64,000 nucleotides of DNA from Talinum fruticosum (taxonomy: Eukaryota; Streptophyta; Magnoliopsida; Caryophyllales; Talinaceae), in contig JAITYX010000048.1 of NCBI GenBank assembly GCA_021018815.1, forward strand, positions 3,289,501 through 3,353,500, written 5' to 3'. A model generated the notes under the pieces. It did not search any database. It had not been told where the DNA came from and saw only the letters and a list, made by a program, of their open reading frames with translations. This document shows, one piece after another, positions 37,740-48,927 of the stretch. Within the stretch, counting starts at the first letter, position 1; every line of letters starts with the position of its first letter. Position numbers and translations under genes: made by a program.

Positions 37740-40433
37740 CTAGGGAGCAAAACTAATCGTGCAAGCCATTGCGATCAAGATCAACCCCATTGCCTTCTGC
37801 AAGCTTGTACTCGATGATGGTGAACTCCCGTTGGTCTTTTCCTTAGTCTTGGTAATGTCAATCATGATCTCAAACCGGCACCCATCCTGAGAAGGATCGG
37901 TAGTGGTTGTGATACCCAAATTATTGAAGCTACAAGCCCCCGCACTCTGGTTCATAGTTTGGTAATACATGTTAAATGCATAGGAGGCGTTGGCCTTAGC
38001 ATCCAAAAACGCGCAAGATGATCCATAGCCAAGGCTAGTGCAATCGGCATGCTGGCAAGCATAACTTACACTGCTTTCGACATTAGGGTCTGTAGGGACT
38101 GCCTGAGGCGCCATCACACACCACCTTCTAGGCAAGTACTTCACCCTCTTAGCGGGGACAAGGCTCCTATTGTTTCCCATGTCAAGTTGGTACTTAATCA
38201 CCCCATCAAAGTAGAATATGCCCCAATGTCTCTCAAATCTGCCCGGGTCAATACTCTTGGCATCCTCATCGATCAGGGAGAAGATGTAGATGTCCGGTGG
38301 GGTAGGCCTCTTAGGGGTGCCCTTTCCTTGGAAAATGCGGTTGATGAGCCCCTGGTTGAACTTTTGAGCATTCTTCGGGGTTGCACTAGGGTCTCCATCT
38401 GTAGGCCACCCCACCTCCCCTACAATCACAGGCATGTTGGGAAGCCGCTTTTCTCTAGAGCCGATATCAGGGTGTCATAGTTGGCCTCAAACACATTGGT
38501 GTAAGTGATTGAGCCATCAACCACAGGACTAGAAGCACCATCAAAGAAGGCATAGTCAACAGGGAAATTGGGGTCGCTATTCAGACTAAGGAACGGGTAA
38601 ATATTGACTATCAAAGGAGCTCCGTTGTCATTGAGAAACTTGATCATGGAGACCATAAGGTCACGGATGCTAGCCCGGAAGTCACCCCCAGAAGGAAGGC
38701 TGCTGTCAGTTTGGTAGACATCAGCATTCAGAGGGACCGTGGCCTTGACTTTGCGGCCTAAACCGGCTTTGATTAGGGCTGCTTGGATGTTCTGCAGTGC
38801 TGGAAATGTTGTCTTAGTGAACTTGTCCCCATATTGTTTTAGGAAAGGCTCATTGCCAACAGCTACATATCTGGAGAATTCCCAAATTCATAAGCAAATT
38901 TAGTTTGGGCAATTTTGATGATAACAACAGTGGAGTTAAGCTAACAATTTGAGGAAGATTTAATCAGATGTGGGGTGGGGGAATGGAAAATAGAAGAACT
39001 GAACGTAAAAAATATGCTAGTTAGTTGTCAGAATCTCACCTCATTATCAGTTTAGTTTTCTGTTTCGAAAATCCTGTTTATCGTGCTATATTTTATTGCA
39101 ACTTTTTGTCAACTTTTTCTCCCACCTTTGCAATTGATACTTTAAAGTAAAGGTAAATCTAAAAGGCAAACACTTTTTCCACCTAAACCAGACTCAACTT
39201 AGACTCCAAATGAAACAAGTTGACTTTGATGGAAATCCAAATTGACCCGAGCAAAACTCAAAATAGCCTCAAATTTAGACCCATGTTGATTGATTTTTAT
39301 AGGCAATTTTATTGAACAAACCAACATCATATCTAAATATGATCCGAATTAAAGGACCAATCCAACTGCTATCTACCTGACCACAACTTACCCATTTCAA
39401 AATTAATTTGACTCGAACCACTTAGGCCATGTTCGACAAAATAAGATGTTTGAGTAGCTGATAACTTTTGTATAGCCGATAATTGTTTAGATAGCTGATA
39501 GTTATTAGATTTTAGCTGTTAGCGGATAGCTTTTAACTTAGCGGTTGAATAAATGTGTTTGGTAAATTTAGTGGTTGAATTAACCGATTATTGTAAATTG
39601 ACGTAAAAGGATATAGATAATTTTTCAAATATAAATTAATGAAGAGATATTTTTGTCAAAAAATATGAAACACTACTTTTAAATGTGAAAAGCTAATATT
39701 CTTAGGTTTTCGAAGCACCGCTTGACACGCTATAAGCTAATGCAAACGCTTATTGAAACAGATACCTCACCGAACACGAATATTTGATTAGTTAGTGTTT
39801 TGACTTGGTCAAAACATTAAAAGCTACTTCAATGCTGTTGCCGAACAGGGCCTTAGTCCGGATTTTTTAAAAGTAAGTTTAGGCGTGTACTTTAGCTAGA
39901 GAAAGACTGCAAGGAAATTGAAGTCCCTCATTGTGAGTTTCTATATATTAAATAGAATTACCTACATATTCAGGTTAAATCAGGCAATCACTGCCTATTG
40001 GAGGGGGACAATTTCACTCCAATTACAAGGTCACGAAACTTAAAAACCTATTCAGCCAAAAAAAGGAAAAAAATTTGACCCAGATAGGTGGAGTCATTAC
40101 ATTACCTTATATTAGTACCATAACTGGTGACAAAAGTGGATACATTCTGGGTAACCCAATTGATAGCAGCTTGAACACTTGAAGCAAGGGGGTATAACAT
40201 CTCATTAGGGATCCCAACCATGACTTCGATCCCGGAGTTCCCCAGAGCCTTTAGTGCACGATGATCAGCCTCGAACAGCTTGACTTTATTGAACCCATTG
40301 TCCTTGAGCATCTTCACCACTATCTCCGGGGGTAGGGGTGGGTTGCTCTGGTGCCCCAATTGATCCCGAGCGCTAGTCCCCCGACCACCAAGCAAGATGA
40401 CAACAACCAGAACAGCAAAAACCTTCTCATCAT
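37740..40433 (-). CDS. GH17 glucan endo-1,3-beta-glucosidase with X8 (CBM43) domain and GPI signal
   Basis: Hydrolyses or remodels (1,3)-beta-glucan (callose) at the outer face of the plasma membrane. Two coding exons: 40433-40106 and 38870-37740, with an intron of 1235 bp. The N terminus is a hydrophobic signal peptide ([14 protein letters not shown]), then the GH17 opening [11 protein letters not shown]. The acid/base motif VGNEPF lies just after the intron (about 38855), and the nucleophile motif [10 protein letters not shown] is at about 38415-38390. The X8 domain begins RRWCVMAP with six spaced Cys ([18 protein letters not shown]). The tail is Ser-rich, then hydrophobic ([12 protein letters not shown]), typical of GPI addition. 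About 486 residues. Two one-base frameshifts, at C4 (plus 40335-40338) and C3 (plus 38439-38441), break the frame; flanking conservation is excellent. ATG 40433 was chosen because it gives the signal peptide. Confidence 0.93.
39425..39852. mobile_element. Tourist-type MITE in the GH17 intron, TSD TTA
   Basis: Left end GGCCATGTTCG, right end CGAACAGGGCC, flanked by TTA at 39422-39424 and 39853-39855. Length is 428 bp, AT-rich and noncoding. The 3-bp TTA duplication and the GGCC-TGTTCG TIR fit PIF/Harbinger (Tourist) MITEs. The subterminal region repeats short AGCTGATAA/TTAGCGG motifs. Confidence 0.85.
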
Positions 40434-42391
40434 TTCATGAGACTTCATTTTTTTCGGGGGATCCTTTTTTGTGGTTTGAGTTGGTGGACCTCCTCCTAGG
40501 ACACAGGTATATGAAGGAAATGGTAAGACATTATTAAAGTAAAATGAAATGGCCTAGAGGGAAAGAAAAGGAGGGAAGGAATTCTATACAAGTTTTGACA
40601 AGGAACTTGATGCTTCCTCTTTTAATTTGTTCATTCCTAGCCTTCAAGGACAGAGGAATAAAGGGGAATCTAACAAGAAAAGAATATCATGAAAGTTTTA
40701 GATTAAAATACCCCTTTGTTATGGTGATTATGTTTGGACTTTTGGGGAAGAAAAATGGGGCAACTTTCTCTGTTGGAGAATCTAGCAATGGATGATGAAT
40801 TTAAACTTGAAGACAAGAAAGAATTTGCCTTTCTGGGTTGGCAACTAAATTTTCTGATATCCTTAAATGTAATGAAATGTTGGGAAACTTTCCTGCTTGT
40901 CTCTCTGACATATCAAGTATTTCGGCTTCCTATTGTGTTCACTCCCATGTATTAGCATTTGGTGAAATTAACTCATACTCGATTATCTTGATCGAACCGC
41001 TATGGGCTTGGGCCACGGCAGTCTCTTCCCCCTCCCCCAAAGCCTATTGGTCCACTGATGAGTCTTCGCTAAGACAGGGGCGCAATATGGCCCTATGTAC
41101 AAACAGGAAAAAAAAAAAAAAAGTTCGCATAAGAAAATAAAAGATTCAAGCTACTTTTTTGCACCAAAATACACACATGTATATTATGCGTAAACCTGTC
41201 AGTTCGGGAAGGTAGGTTAAATATGGGACGAATGTATTTAAGTTCGGAAAAATACAGGTTGAAGGTATTTCAGAATATGGTAAAATACGGGCGATAAAAT
41301 TTTGGTTTCGCGGCTTTCAAGTCAATCCAACGTGTTAAGAACGTCTTTTTATTTATTATTTTCCTTTTTAAATATAAAATCTGACATATTTTTATTTAAA
41401 ATTTTCTATAGTTTTATGAAAAGTTATAATGTCTGTATTTTCTAAAATAAATATTAAAAAGTATTCAAACTTTTCATTATGATATGAGCTGAGGACCTTT
41501 GGAGCAGTTTAACTTGTTTAAATAATGTCAGTGAAAAGTTATGTCAAAAGTGGGTTGGATAACAACGAGTTGGCCTATTAGTGACCCACTTAAAGTTTCG
41601 ATATTTATTTCAACTTATCTATTATACTAATTTAAATGTTATATTTAATTAAATTTATGATGATTAATATTGTAAACATATTTGCTCAATTAAAAACAGA
41701 TCGAGAGACAGTCGACCTAGGTCGGCCCAATTCCAACCCATTTATGCACTAGGAGAAACTTGACTCCTTAACTGGACCCATTACTATCCTAAGCGATAGA
41801 TTTCAAGTACAGCTAAAACAAATCCAAATAAATGAGAATTATAGATTTATAAGAAACTAAAATTATTATTTTTAATTTTGACATCATAAATTTAGATTAT
41901 TATAATAATACTGTTTAGAATATGATTAGATATATGTTTACTTAATCAAAAATACAACATCATAACTTATGTATTTTTGTATTTTTAGTATATCATGTTA
42001 TTTCATTTCATGCCTATATATTTTGATGAAATTTTACTATGTCAAGTCATGTCTATATATTTTGTTAAAATTTTACTATATATAATTTTCATATATAATG
42101 TTTTTGTATGAGTAAGAAGTTGAGAAAAGAAAAGCTATTAGTATTTGTTTGTAAAAGATTGCAAAATCTATATGATGTTCCTCCAAATGATGTGAAATAG
42201 TAAATAATCATTGGTATAAAAGAGTGATAAATAGCAAGGAAAATTACATAATATGGATACAACAATTTTTTTAAAAAAAAACGTTGAATTATACCAATTG
42301 AATCAATAAACAAAAATCTAAGAGTTAAAAAAGTGTTCAATAACACATATATAAAAAATAAGTATACTAATATAAAAAGAAGAACAATGTT
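40434..42391. other. Intergenic region upstream of GH17 (promoter side)
   Basis: About 2 kb, AT-rich. It must contain the GH17 promoter, but no convincing TATA/leader pair was identified. Short frames near 40544-41140 lack domains and splice logic. A poly-A stretch is at 41107-41121. Nothing else recognisable. Confidence 0.5.
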
Positions 42392-42747
42392 TAATAAATA
42401 ACATAAACTTATAACAATTGGCGTTATCTATAATGACCATAACTTACTTAAATCTGAATCAACCGTTCATTTTTTCACATTTAATTAAATTAAAAAATAT
42501 ATTTAAAAAAACAAAATAATTTTTTTAAAATTTAGGATTCATAAATAAAGCATTGTTTTCCGATCATCGATTACTCATCCATTAGAAGAAAAATGGATTT
42601 TATTTTGTAAAAACAAAAGGCAAGACTCTATTGGCCTCTACCCCATCCTAGTTTCCCTTGTTCGTTCCCATCTCCATTGTCGCCGTAGCCAAAGCACAAC
42701 TTTCCGGCAATTCTCTAGTAACCATTGGAATCCAACGTCGAAAGTAT

Positions 42748-43230
42748 GTTCTTTGGCAAGTCTCCCTCTATTGCCCCCGGTACTTTCTCGGAACATTGCA
42801 TCGAACAAATTCTACTCGATAACATGTTTTCCGATGAGGAATATGGCGACCTACTCCATCTTCCATGGTCAGGCTTTGGTTGAGACTTGCTGGTTCGTGA
42901 CATAAATGGTTGGAAAAAGGGTAGTCTCATACTTCCTTATCCCTCGTGACCCACGAACCCTATGTTTGACTCCTTCTACCTTCTCTTTCCAATTTCTTCT
43001 CTCGTTAGAAAACTTATCGGAATCTATGGAGGCTCCTCACCAAATTGCCATGTTCGACTCTCAATACACCCTTTGTTTGAGCCACCACCCAACACTTTGA
43101 GGTTCGAGCCTCCTCGACAAATGGGGGGTGCTTGGTCGAAAAACAATAGACGCTTGGCTGGAAAAAATGGGGGCAGGGTAGTTTGCACGGGATTGGAAAG
43201 AGAAAGGTGGGTTAGAAGCTTCATTTTTTA
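42748..43230 (+). pseudogene. Captured gene fragment(s) inside the outer Mutator element, unrecognised
   Basis: GC-balanced sequence in an AT-rich setting. From 42748 it translates as MFFGKSPSIAPGTFSEHC... IEQILLDNMFSDEEYGD, ending at a stop near 42890. A second frame (42962-43230) is rich in Pro and basic residues. Both look like exon scraps rather than a gene: no splice frame joins them and no domain was recognised. Location between Mutator TIRs suggests capture. Confidence 0.45.
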
Positions 43231-43883
43231 AAAAAGGAAATGTCTTATTTTAGTTTTTGAACAGTGAGTTTTATGAATTGGGTAATTGACTTATTTGGTA
43301 CCAAACCAATCTTTAAAGTAAGGAATATTGGATTTTAAAATCTCAAACTTTAATATCCCGAAATATGAATTGACCCTGCAAAATCCCGAATTTAAACACT
43401 AATATGTTTGGGTATCACACCACCGAGTCACGGGTAAAAGGAATTGGTGGCAATATGACGTGGTGATGGTGGTGGTTGTAAACGTGGCTGCTATTAATCC
43501 ATATTTTGACTTTAATTAATGACACGTTTACATTCTCTCTCTTCCCTCTAACCCCTCTTTATCAACTAATTCCTCTTTATTCCAATATCAATAATTCTGC
43601 TTTTTCCTGTCTCTAACCCCCTTTTTGAACTCATTCCTCAAATTCCAACCTTGACATTTCTTCCTCTACATCCCCTCTTTTTGAAACAAAGTTGAATTCT
43701 TCCCTTCCTAATCTTTCCTCTTAAATAAAATTAACCTAAATCCTTCCCAATCTTCCCAATCTGTTGGCATTTGCAAATCCTCTGCAGAATCGAAAAAATC
43801 ATGAGTTGAAGGATGCACACTGTTGTGGGTCATCAACTTCTGGAAGAAGAGGAATTTCAAGTGGTCAATCGCGGAGAAAGAAA

Positions 43884-44231
43884 ATGTTGCTAGTGAAATG
43901 CCACCATGATTTGCCTACGAGTGCATGAGATTTGCAAGAAACCCCTATAGAGGGAAGAAATTTTTGGATGCGTATTATGAAAGGTGAATTAATTAAGAAA
44001 TGAAGGTTTGAAAGTGGGATAAAATTATAGTTTTTTTTTCATTAGTAGTTAATTTTTTATTATTGATTTGAGCTATTGTAGGTAAATAAAGGGTGTAAGT
44101 TTTTCAAGTGGGATGATGAACAAGATATTGATGTGTTTGAGGAAAACAAGATGTTTCAAGAAGATAATAAAAGTTTGAGGGAGAAGGTTGCAAAAGAAAG
44201 GCAAAAAGATCCACAACAGAGGAAGAATTGA
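43884..44231 (+). pseudogene. GRF-type zinc-finger accessory ORF of the MULE
   Basis: Plus-strand pieces read VKCHHDLPT, then NPYRGKKFLDAYYER to a GT donor near 43984, an AT-rich gap with an acceptor near 44082, then GCKFFKWDDEQDIDVFEEN, a coiled-coil-like stretch (NKMFQEDNKSLREKVAKE) and a stop at 44229. The order Cys-x-His..., NPxRxFxxC-like, CxFFxW is the GRF zinc-finger pattern common in plant MULE-linked and related proteins. A stop after the first segment and an altered Cys indicate decay. It is placed tail-to-tail with the transposase. Confidence 0.6.
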
Positions 44232-44975
44232 AGGCATTAAGGAACTTACTGGTGGAGAAATTGATATTGTGCTTGTTAGTTATACTTGGTAGTTGGTTTT
44301 TAAGTAGGATAGTTTATTAATAAATTCAATGCTTAAGACATAAAGTGAGGACTTGGTAGTTGAGGTGGTAGTTGAATATTATATTGGTAGTTCAGTATTG
44401 TAGCTGAATGTTTGTTTAAATGAAAAATTATAAAGTTATTGCACATTGAAATGTTCAAAATATGCACATTGTAGGAATTAGACATGTGAAATGAAAATAG
44501 TTGCTTTACAGACTTCCGTACAAATTAAAATAGTTGACATTATAATTAAAATAGTAGTTTACATTGTTTATATAACAAATACAAACTAAATTTAGCAATT
44601 GTCAAATTACAAACCGAATACCTTGCAAAACAGTCAAATAAAGGCTGGCAAAATATAGGACTTTGACACTTCCAAAATCTTCATAGCGGTCCGGAGAGTG
44701 GCCTTCATTGAGGTAGGAAGGAATCTTCACCGTGGTTGGGAACCGACTGGTTGAGAGTTGTTGCTTGCTTGGCTAAACAGAAGAAGGTGGCCAGCATCCA
44801 TAATTGACTCTCCACCAACCAAATGTGTAGCATTCTAAAAAGCTGTGAGTATAATAAAAAAAATGACTACTTGCAGCGTAATAAAAAAGTGAGAAAGACT
44901 AAAACCCTAATCTAACTAAAACCCTAATCCAACACAAGATATAATGTAAAGAATACCATGTTGCCTTCTCTCCCC

Positions 44976-47714
44976 CTAGTTTGTCATCTCCCTCTCGCTT
45001 ACAGCCCCTCTTCTTCTTCCTCTTCCTCCTTCCCTTCTCTTGCCTATTGTAGGCTCCATTGCTTGTTTTCTTGGTCTGCCCATAGGTATTCTTTCAGGTA
45101 GTGGGTTCAAAACAGGGGTTTTTGCAACTTCTTTTATTGTGGCCAATAACATGACATTTGTTGCACACAATTTGAGATCCATATCTTATAAGCTTGCCCG
45201 ACCTCTTAGGGTCTTCATGAGGGTCTCTTCGTCTCTTCTTCTTTGGTCCGCCTAGGCCTACTTTCATAGCTGGAGAGTGAAGAGGCAGATCTAAGGCTGG
45301 TCAATGCCTCTTACTAACATAAGGAGCAATTAAACCAGCATATGCTTGGAGGTATTTCTCCTTCTTGACGTAAGAATGCATATAGTTCTCTTCATCTTGT
45401 TTAAGCCAATAAGTACACACGATTGCATGACAACATGGGATCCCAGTGAAATCTCATTTCCTACATGTGCATGAAGCAATGTTCATATCAATATGTAGGC
45501 TGTCAAGCCTGTGTCTCACCTCAAATACCTTATTAACTTAAGGGTAAGGCTGGTAAAATCTTACTTCTTCATTCTCTTTCTCAAACCTCTCCCTCACCCT
45601 TAGACAGATCTCATCTTCACTTGCTTCTATTATTTCTCTTTTTAAAATCATCTTCTCCATGAGTGAACATCCGATGTATGTGCAATGTTTGGCTCTAGCT
45701 TGAACGATGTATGCATTGAATGTTTCTACCGTATTGTTAACTACAATATCACTTTTTGAATCTTTCCTCATGAATGCCATGCGAAGCTCCTCGGATTCCG
45801 ATAGACAAAATCTTAGGTCTGCTTCTTGTGATGCAAGTTCCGAAGCCTTTTAGCCTCATTGTAGGCTTTAACAACATTCCGAACAACATTTTCAATTCTT
45901 CTCCTTTGTGATTTTTCTTCCAATTAGCATAAACATGCCTTGCACGGTGTCCGTGGTCACTTGTTTGGGAGTACTATTGACACTACATGTAAGATTGTCC
46001 GCACATTTCATTAAACAACATTAATATCCAAGTTCAATGTAATAAGCAATACAGGCCAAATATTGATTGAGATTGACCGCCCATATAACAGTTTGTGTGC
46101 TTGTCTCTTTACACAATATGCAAACCATGGATTCGGATTTATCCTAAACTCTCTCTTCACTTCTTCCTTCAGTTGTTTGGCTTACCAGTGAGGTCTTTCC
46201 TTGTATCTTAGCAGGTAGTACTTTGCAACCCATTCAGATTTTAGTTGCCTATTCTTCAACATATTCCTATTGCACTTATGTTGATGGAATACAGATCCGA
46301 GGACATATGTGTATTTGTTCTTGTCCCAATAAGCATATAAACTGAATTTACAATTATCCTTGCAACAAGCAGCAATTTTGTTCCTATACTTGTCGACCTC
46401 ACAATCTTCAAGTCATACCTAACTTTCAATGCATACCAAGTAATTATATCTTTGAATCTTTAGATAGTACCAAATGTCATATCAACCTCCCACTTAAAAT
46501 TTTTCCAGTCGAGTCACTTGTCTAACATTCAACACTCTCTTCTTTCTTCTCAACAACCTAGGCAATCCATCTTCATCACTTTCACTTCCACTTTTACCCC
46601 CTGTCTCCATCTCTTCTTTATTATCTTCATAATCACTATGCCACTGCCCTTATCCTGAAGATTCTCCAACTGAACCAGGCATGAATGCATCTTTATTATG
46701 CACAACTTCTTCATAAATAGTTGCCTTTTGTCTTTCATGCTCTAACATTTTCCTTTGATAAGTTTGTCATTCTTCATCACTGGTCTCAAAATCGGATAGG
46801 TTAGGATCATTGTGCTCCTCTTCTTCTTGTGATAAATTGCCTTCTTCCTCCAACTCACCTTCATCATCCCCTCGGGTGCTTCACCATCTCCCTTAGCTTC
46901 ATACAAGCTATCATCCGATGAGTCAATTTCATAATCTCCCCTACTAACTCATGCATTGGAATAGGTGACTCGGGTCGAGGGTCTTCCCAATCATATGCAA
47001 CATTTACATCTACTTCACTTGTCCCCATGTGTGGGTGCCATAGGTGTACACTCTTCAGACTCATGAGGAGCATTTGAGTTGGGGGCGGTTTCTATGGATA
47101 GATCGGGGGATCAATTGAATGCAAAGGGGTTGTTTATGTAGTTGATCGAGGGGAGAATTTGAGCTAGGGGAAGTGTTTGTGGTTGACTAAGGGAGAGCAT
47201 TTGAGCTAGGAGCAAATTCTATGGTTGGCTCATGGAGATATAGGGAACCCTTCTTTCTTGTCTTTGACATAGGGAATTCTTAGGGGCATGTTTCACTAGC
47301 AAAGCTAGCAGCCATACCTTTAGGACTGCATGATTTAGGGACATAAGGGGCAGGTAGAGGCGGTGGCATTTCGGGTAATAATATATCAACATCATAAACT
47401 TTATGAACAACATACACACTAATACGACTTGCTATACTAGTATGTTTAGCCATCTCTGTTGAATCATAATCATCTATTAACCTTCACAAACCAAACTTTA
47501 AATCTAACCTAGGTATTGCATAGCAATACTCAATTGCATTTTCAAAACCAGCGTCTTCAACATAACCTTTAACCGTAAAAATTCCTAACTTATCAACATC
47601 AAAATTCATAATCTCAAGAGTATCACCCCTTCATATTTGAGCTCTTCTTACGTCATAAACTTTTCCCCCATAATTAATCTCTAAACAAATTATATCCATT
47701 TTCGACAATGACAT
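44976..47714 (-). pseudogene. MuDR-type MULE transposase (mudrA-like), decayed
   Basis: Starts near 47714 with a MuDR N-terminal PB1-like region (INYGGKVYDVRRAQI, then FDVDKLGIFTVKGYVEDAGF, IEYCYAIPRLDLKFG). The linker has DWEDPRPESPIP near 46980. Further on are FNAYIVQARAKH (about 45720), the SWIM zinc finger (CTCRK, a stop at 45456-45454 where Trp is usual, then GIPCCHAIVCTYWL), VKKEKYLQAYAGLIAPYV, and a CCHC knuckle (CNKCHVIGHNKRSC, 45165-45124). The tail is Arg/Gly/Lys-rich, to about 44976. Multiple in-frame stops and shifts; non-autonomous today. Confidence 0.85.
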
Positions 47715-48927
47715 CTGTTCAAGCAAAATAGAATTCAAAAATTAGGTTACCAAAATACTAACCCTGTCCCATTGACTCGGATAATTAAATACTAAGCAAA
47801 ATTAAATCTTACCTTCACCCTTCTACTAACGTGACAGAAAATTTTCCTTCTCCTACGCTTCAAGCGAATATCAACCCTAATCTTTTTGAAGGGAGAGTTT
47901 TGCACTTCGTTTCCACTCTCGTTTTTGACGAAACTTCAGATTTCGTTTCGGTGAGCGAAATCACACCAATTGGTTTTTGAAGTTTTCAGTTTTTAATTTG
48001 AGGTGTTTTTTTTTCTCAAGTTTTGGAGTGGGGAAATGAGAAGTAATTTTGAATGCAATTACGAGAGAGGGGTTATTAGAGGGAAGAGAGAGAGTGTAAA
48101 CATGTCATTAATTAAAATCAAAATTCGGGTCAACAGTAGCCACGTTTACAACCACCACCACGTCATATCGCCACCAATTCCTTTTACCAGTAACTCGGTG
48201 GTGGGATACCCAAAAATATTAAGGTTTAAATTCAGAATGTTGCGAGAACTAATAGATATTTCGAGATATTTCCATTAAAAGATCTCAAAGTTTGAGATTT
48301 TAGAATCTAATATTCCTTAAAGTAATATTCCTTTCTATATTTATAGATATTTTTTCAATTTTTAAAATATATATTAATTCATTTAAAAAAATTGAATGGT
48401 TAACATCAATAACTAAAAAATGCAATTAAAATATTTCTAATAATAGTGGTTATAATATAGCCACAATTGTTATATGCACATCCTAATAAATAACACGTAG
48501 TTACACAGTAGGGATAGTTTCACTTTTGTTCGCAAGATATGGATAATTTTCATAAAATAAGCGAACGGCCCAACAGAAGAATATCATATCAGCCCTCGTA
48601 ATCTGCTATTGCATATAAAACCAACAACCATCACATTAGTTTGGCCTCAAAAATTCCAGGGAACAGCAAATTATTAGAATTTTAAAGGGGAGAAGGCATG
48701 GAAAAGAAAACCTCTTCCCTACCCACAAAAAATAAAAAGAAAAAAGAAAAAAGCAGAAGGCATCAGGATAATCGCGTTTAAGCTCACAAGTAACAGCTGA
48801 ACATCACAAATACCTTACATATAATTCACAATAGCACAGGAAAGTACACATGACATTACACCAAGGGTCGAATAGTGAGTGATGCGAAAAATATTTCCTC
48901 GAAAGAAGGGGCTGAATCTTTGGCAAT

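Larger units (their letters stand above)
43322..48316. mobile_element. MULE (Mutator-like DNA transposon), 4995 bp, TSD TTAAAGTAA
   Basis: Ends GGAATATTGGATTTTAAAATC (left) and its near-inverse ending TCTAATATTCC (right). Similarity continues about 240 bp inward, including CACCACCGAGT, AAAGGAATTGGTGGC, GGTGGTTGTAAACGTGGCT and TTTACANTCTCTCTCTTCCCTCTAA. The 9-bp duplication TTAAAGTAA lies at 43313-43321 and 48317-48325. It codes for a minus-strand MuDR-type transposase and a plus-strand GRF zinc-finger ORF, both broken. It inserted into the outer Mutator element at 42404-48483. Confidence 0.92.
42404..48483. mobile_element. Outer Mutator-type element (Pack-MULE-like) split by a MULE
   Basis: The ends TAAACTTATAACAATTGG (42404) and CACAATTGTTATATGCACATCC (48483) are imperfect inverted repeats for about 110 bp, with shared tracts AACCNTTCANTTTTTT and an AT-rich inner part. 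TAATAAATAACA occurs at 42392-42403 and 48484-48495, a 12-bp match that includes a Mutator-length duplication. Without the inner MULE and its site copy the element is about 1.08 kb. It holds a coding-like fragment (42748-43230) and no transposase of its own. Confidence 0.75.

Noticed and set aside
38049..38480. 143-residue plus-strand frame
   Set aside because: Antisense of the conserved GH17/X8 coding exon.
40544..41140. Open frames upstream of GH17
   Set aside because: No recognisable domain, no plausible splice partners, low-complexity tail; likely chance frames in the promoter region.
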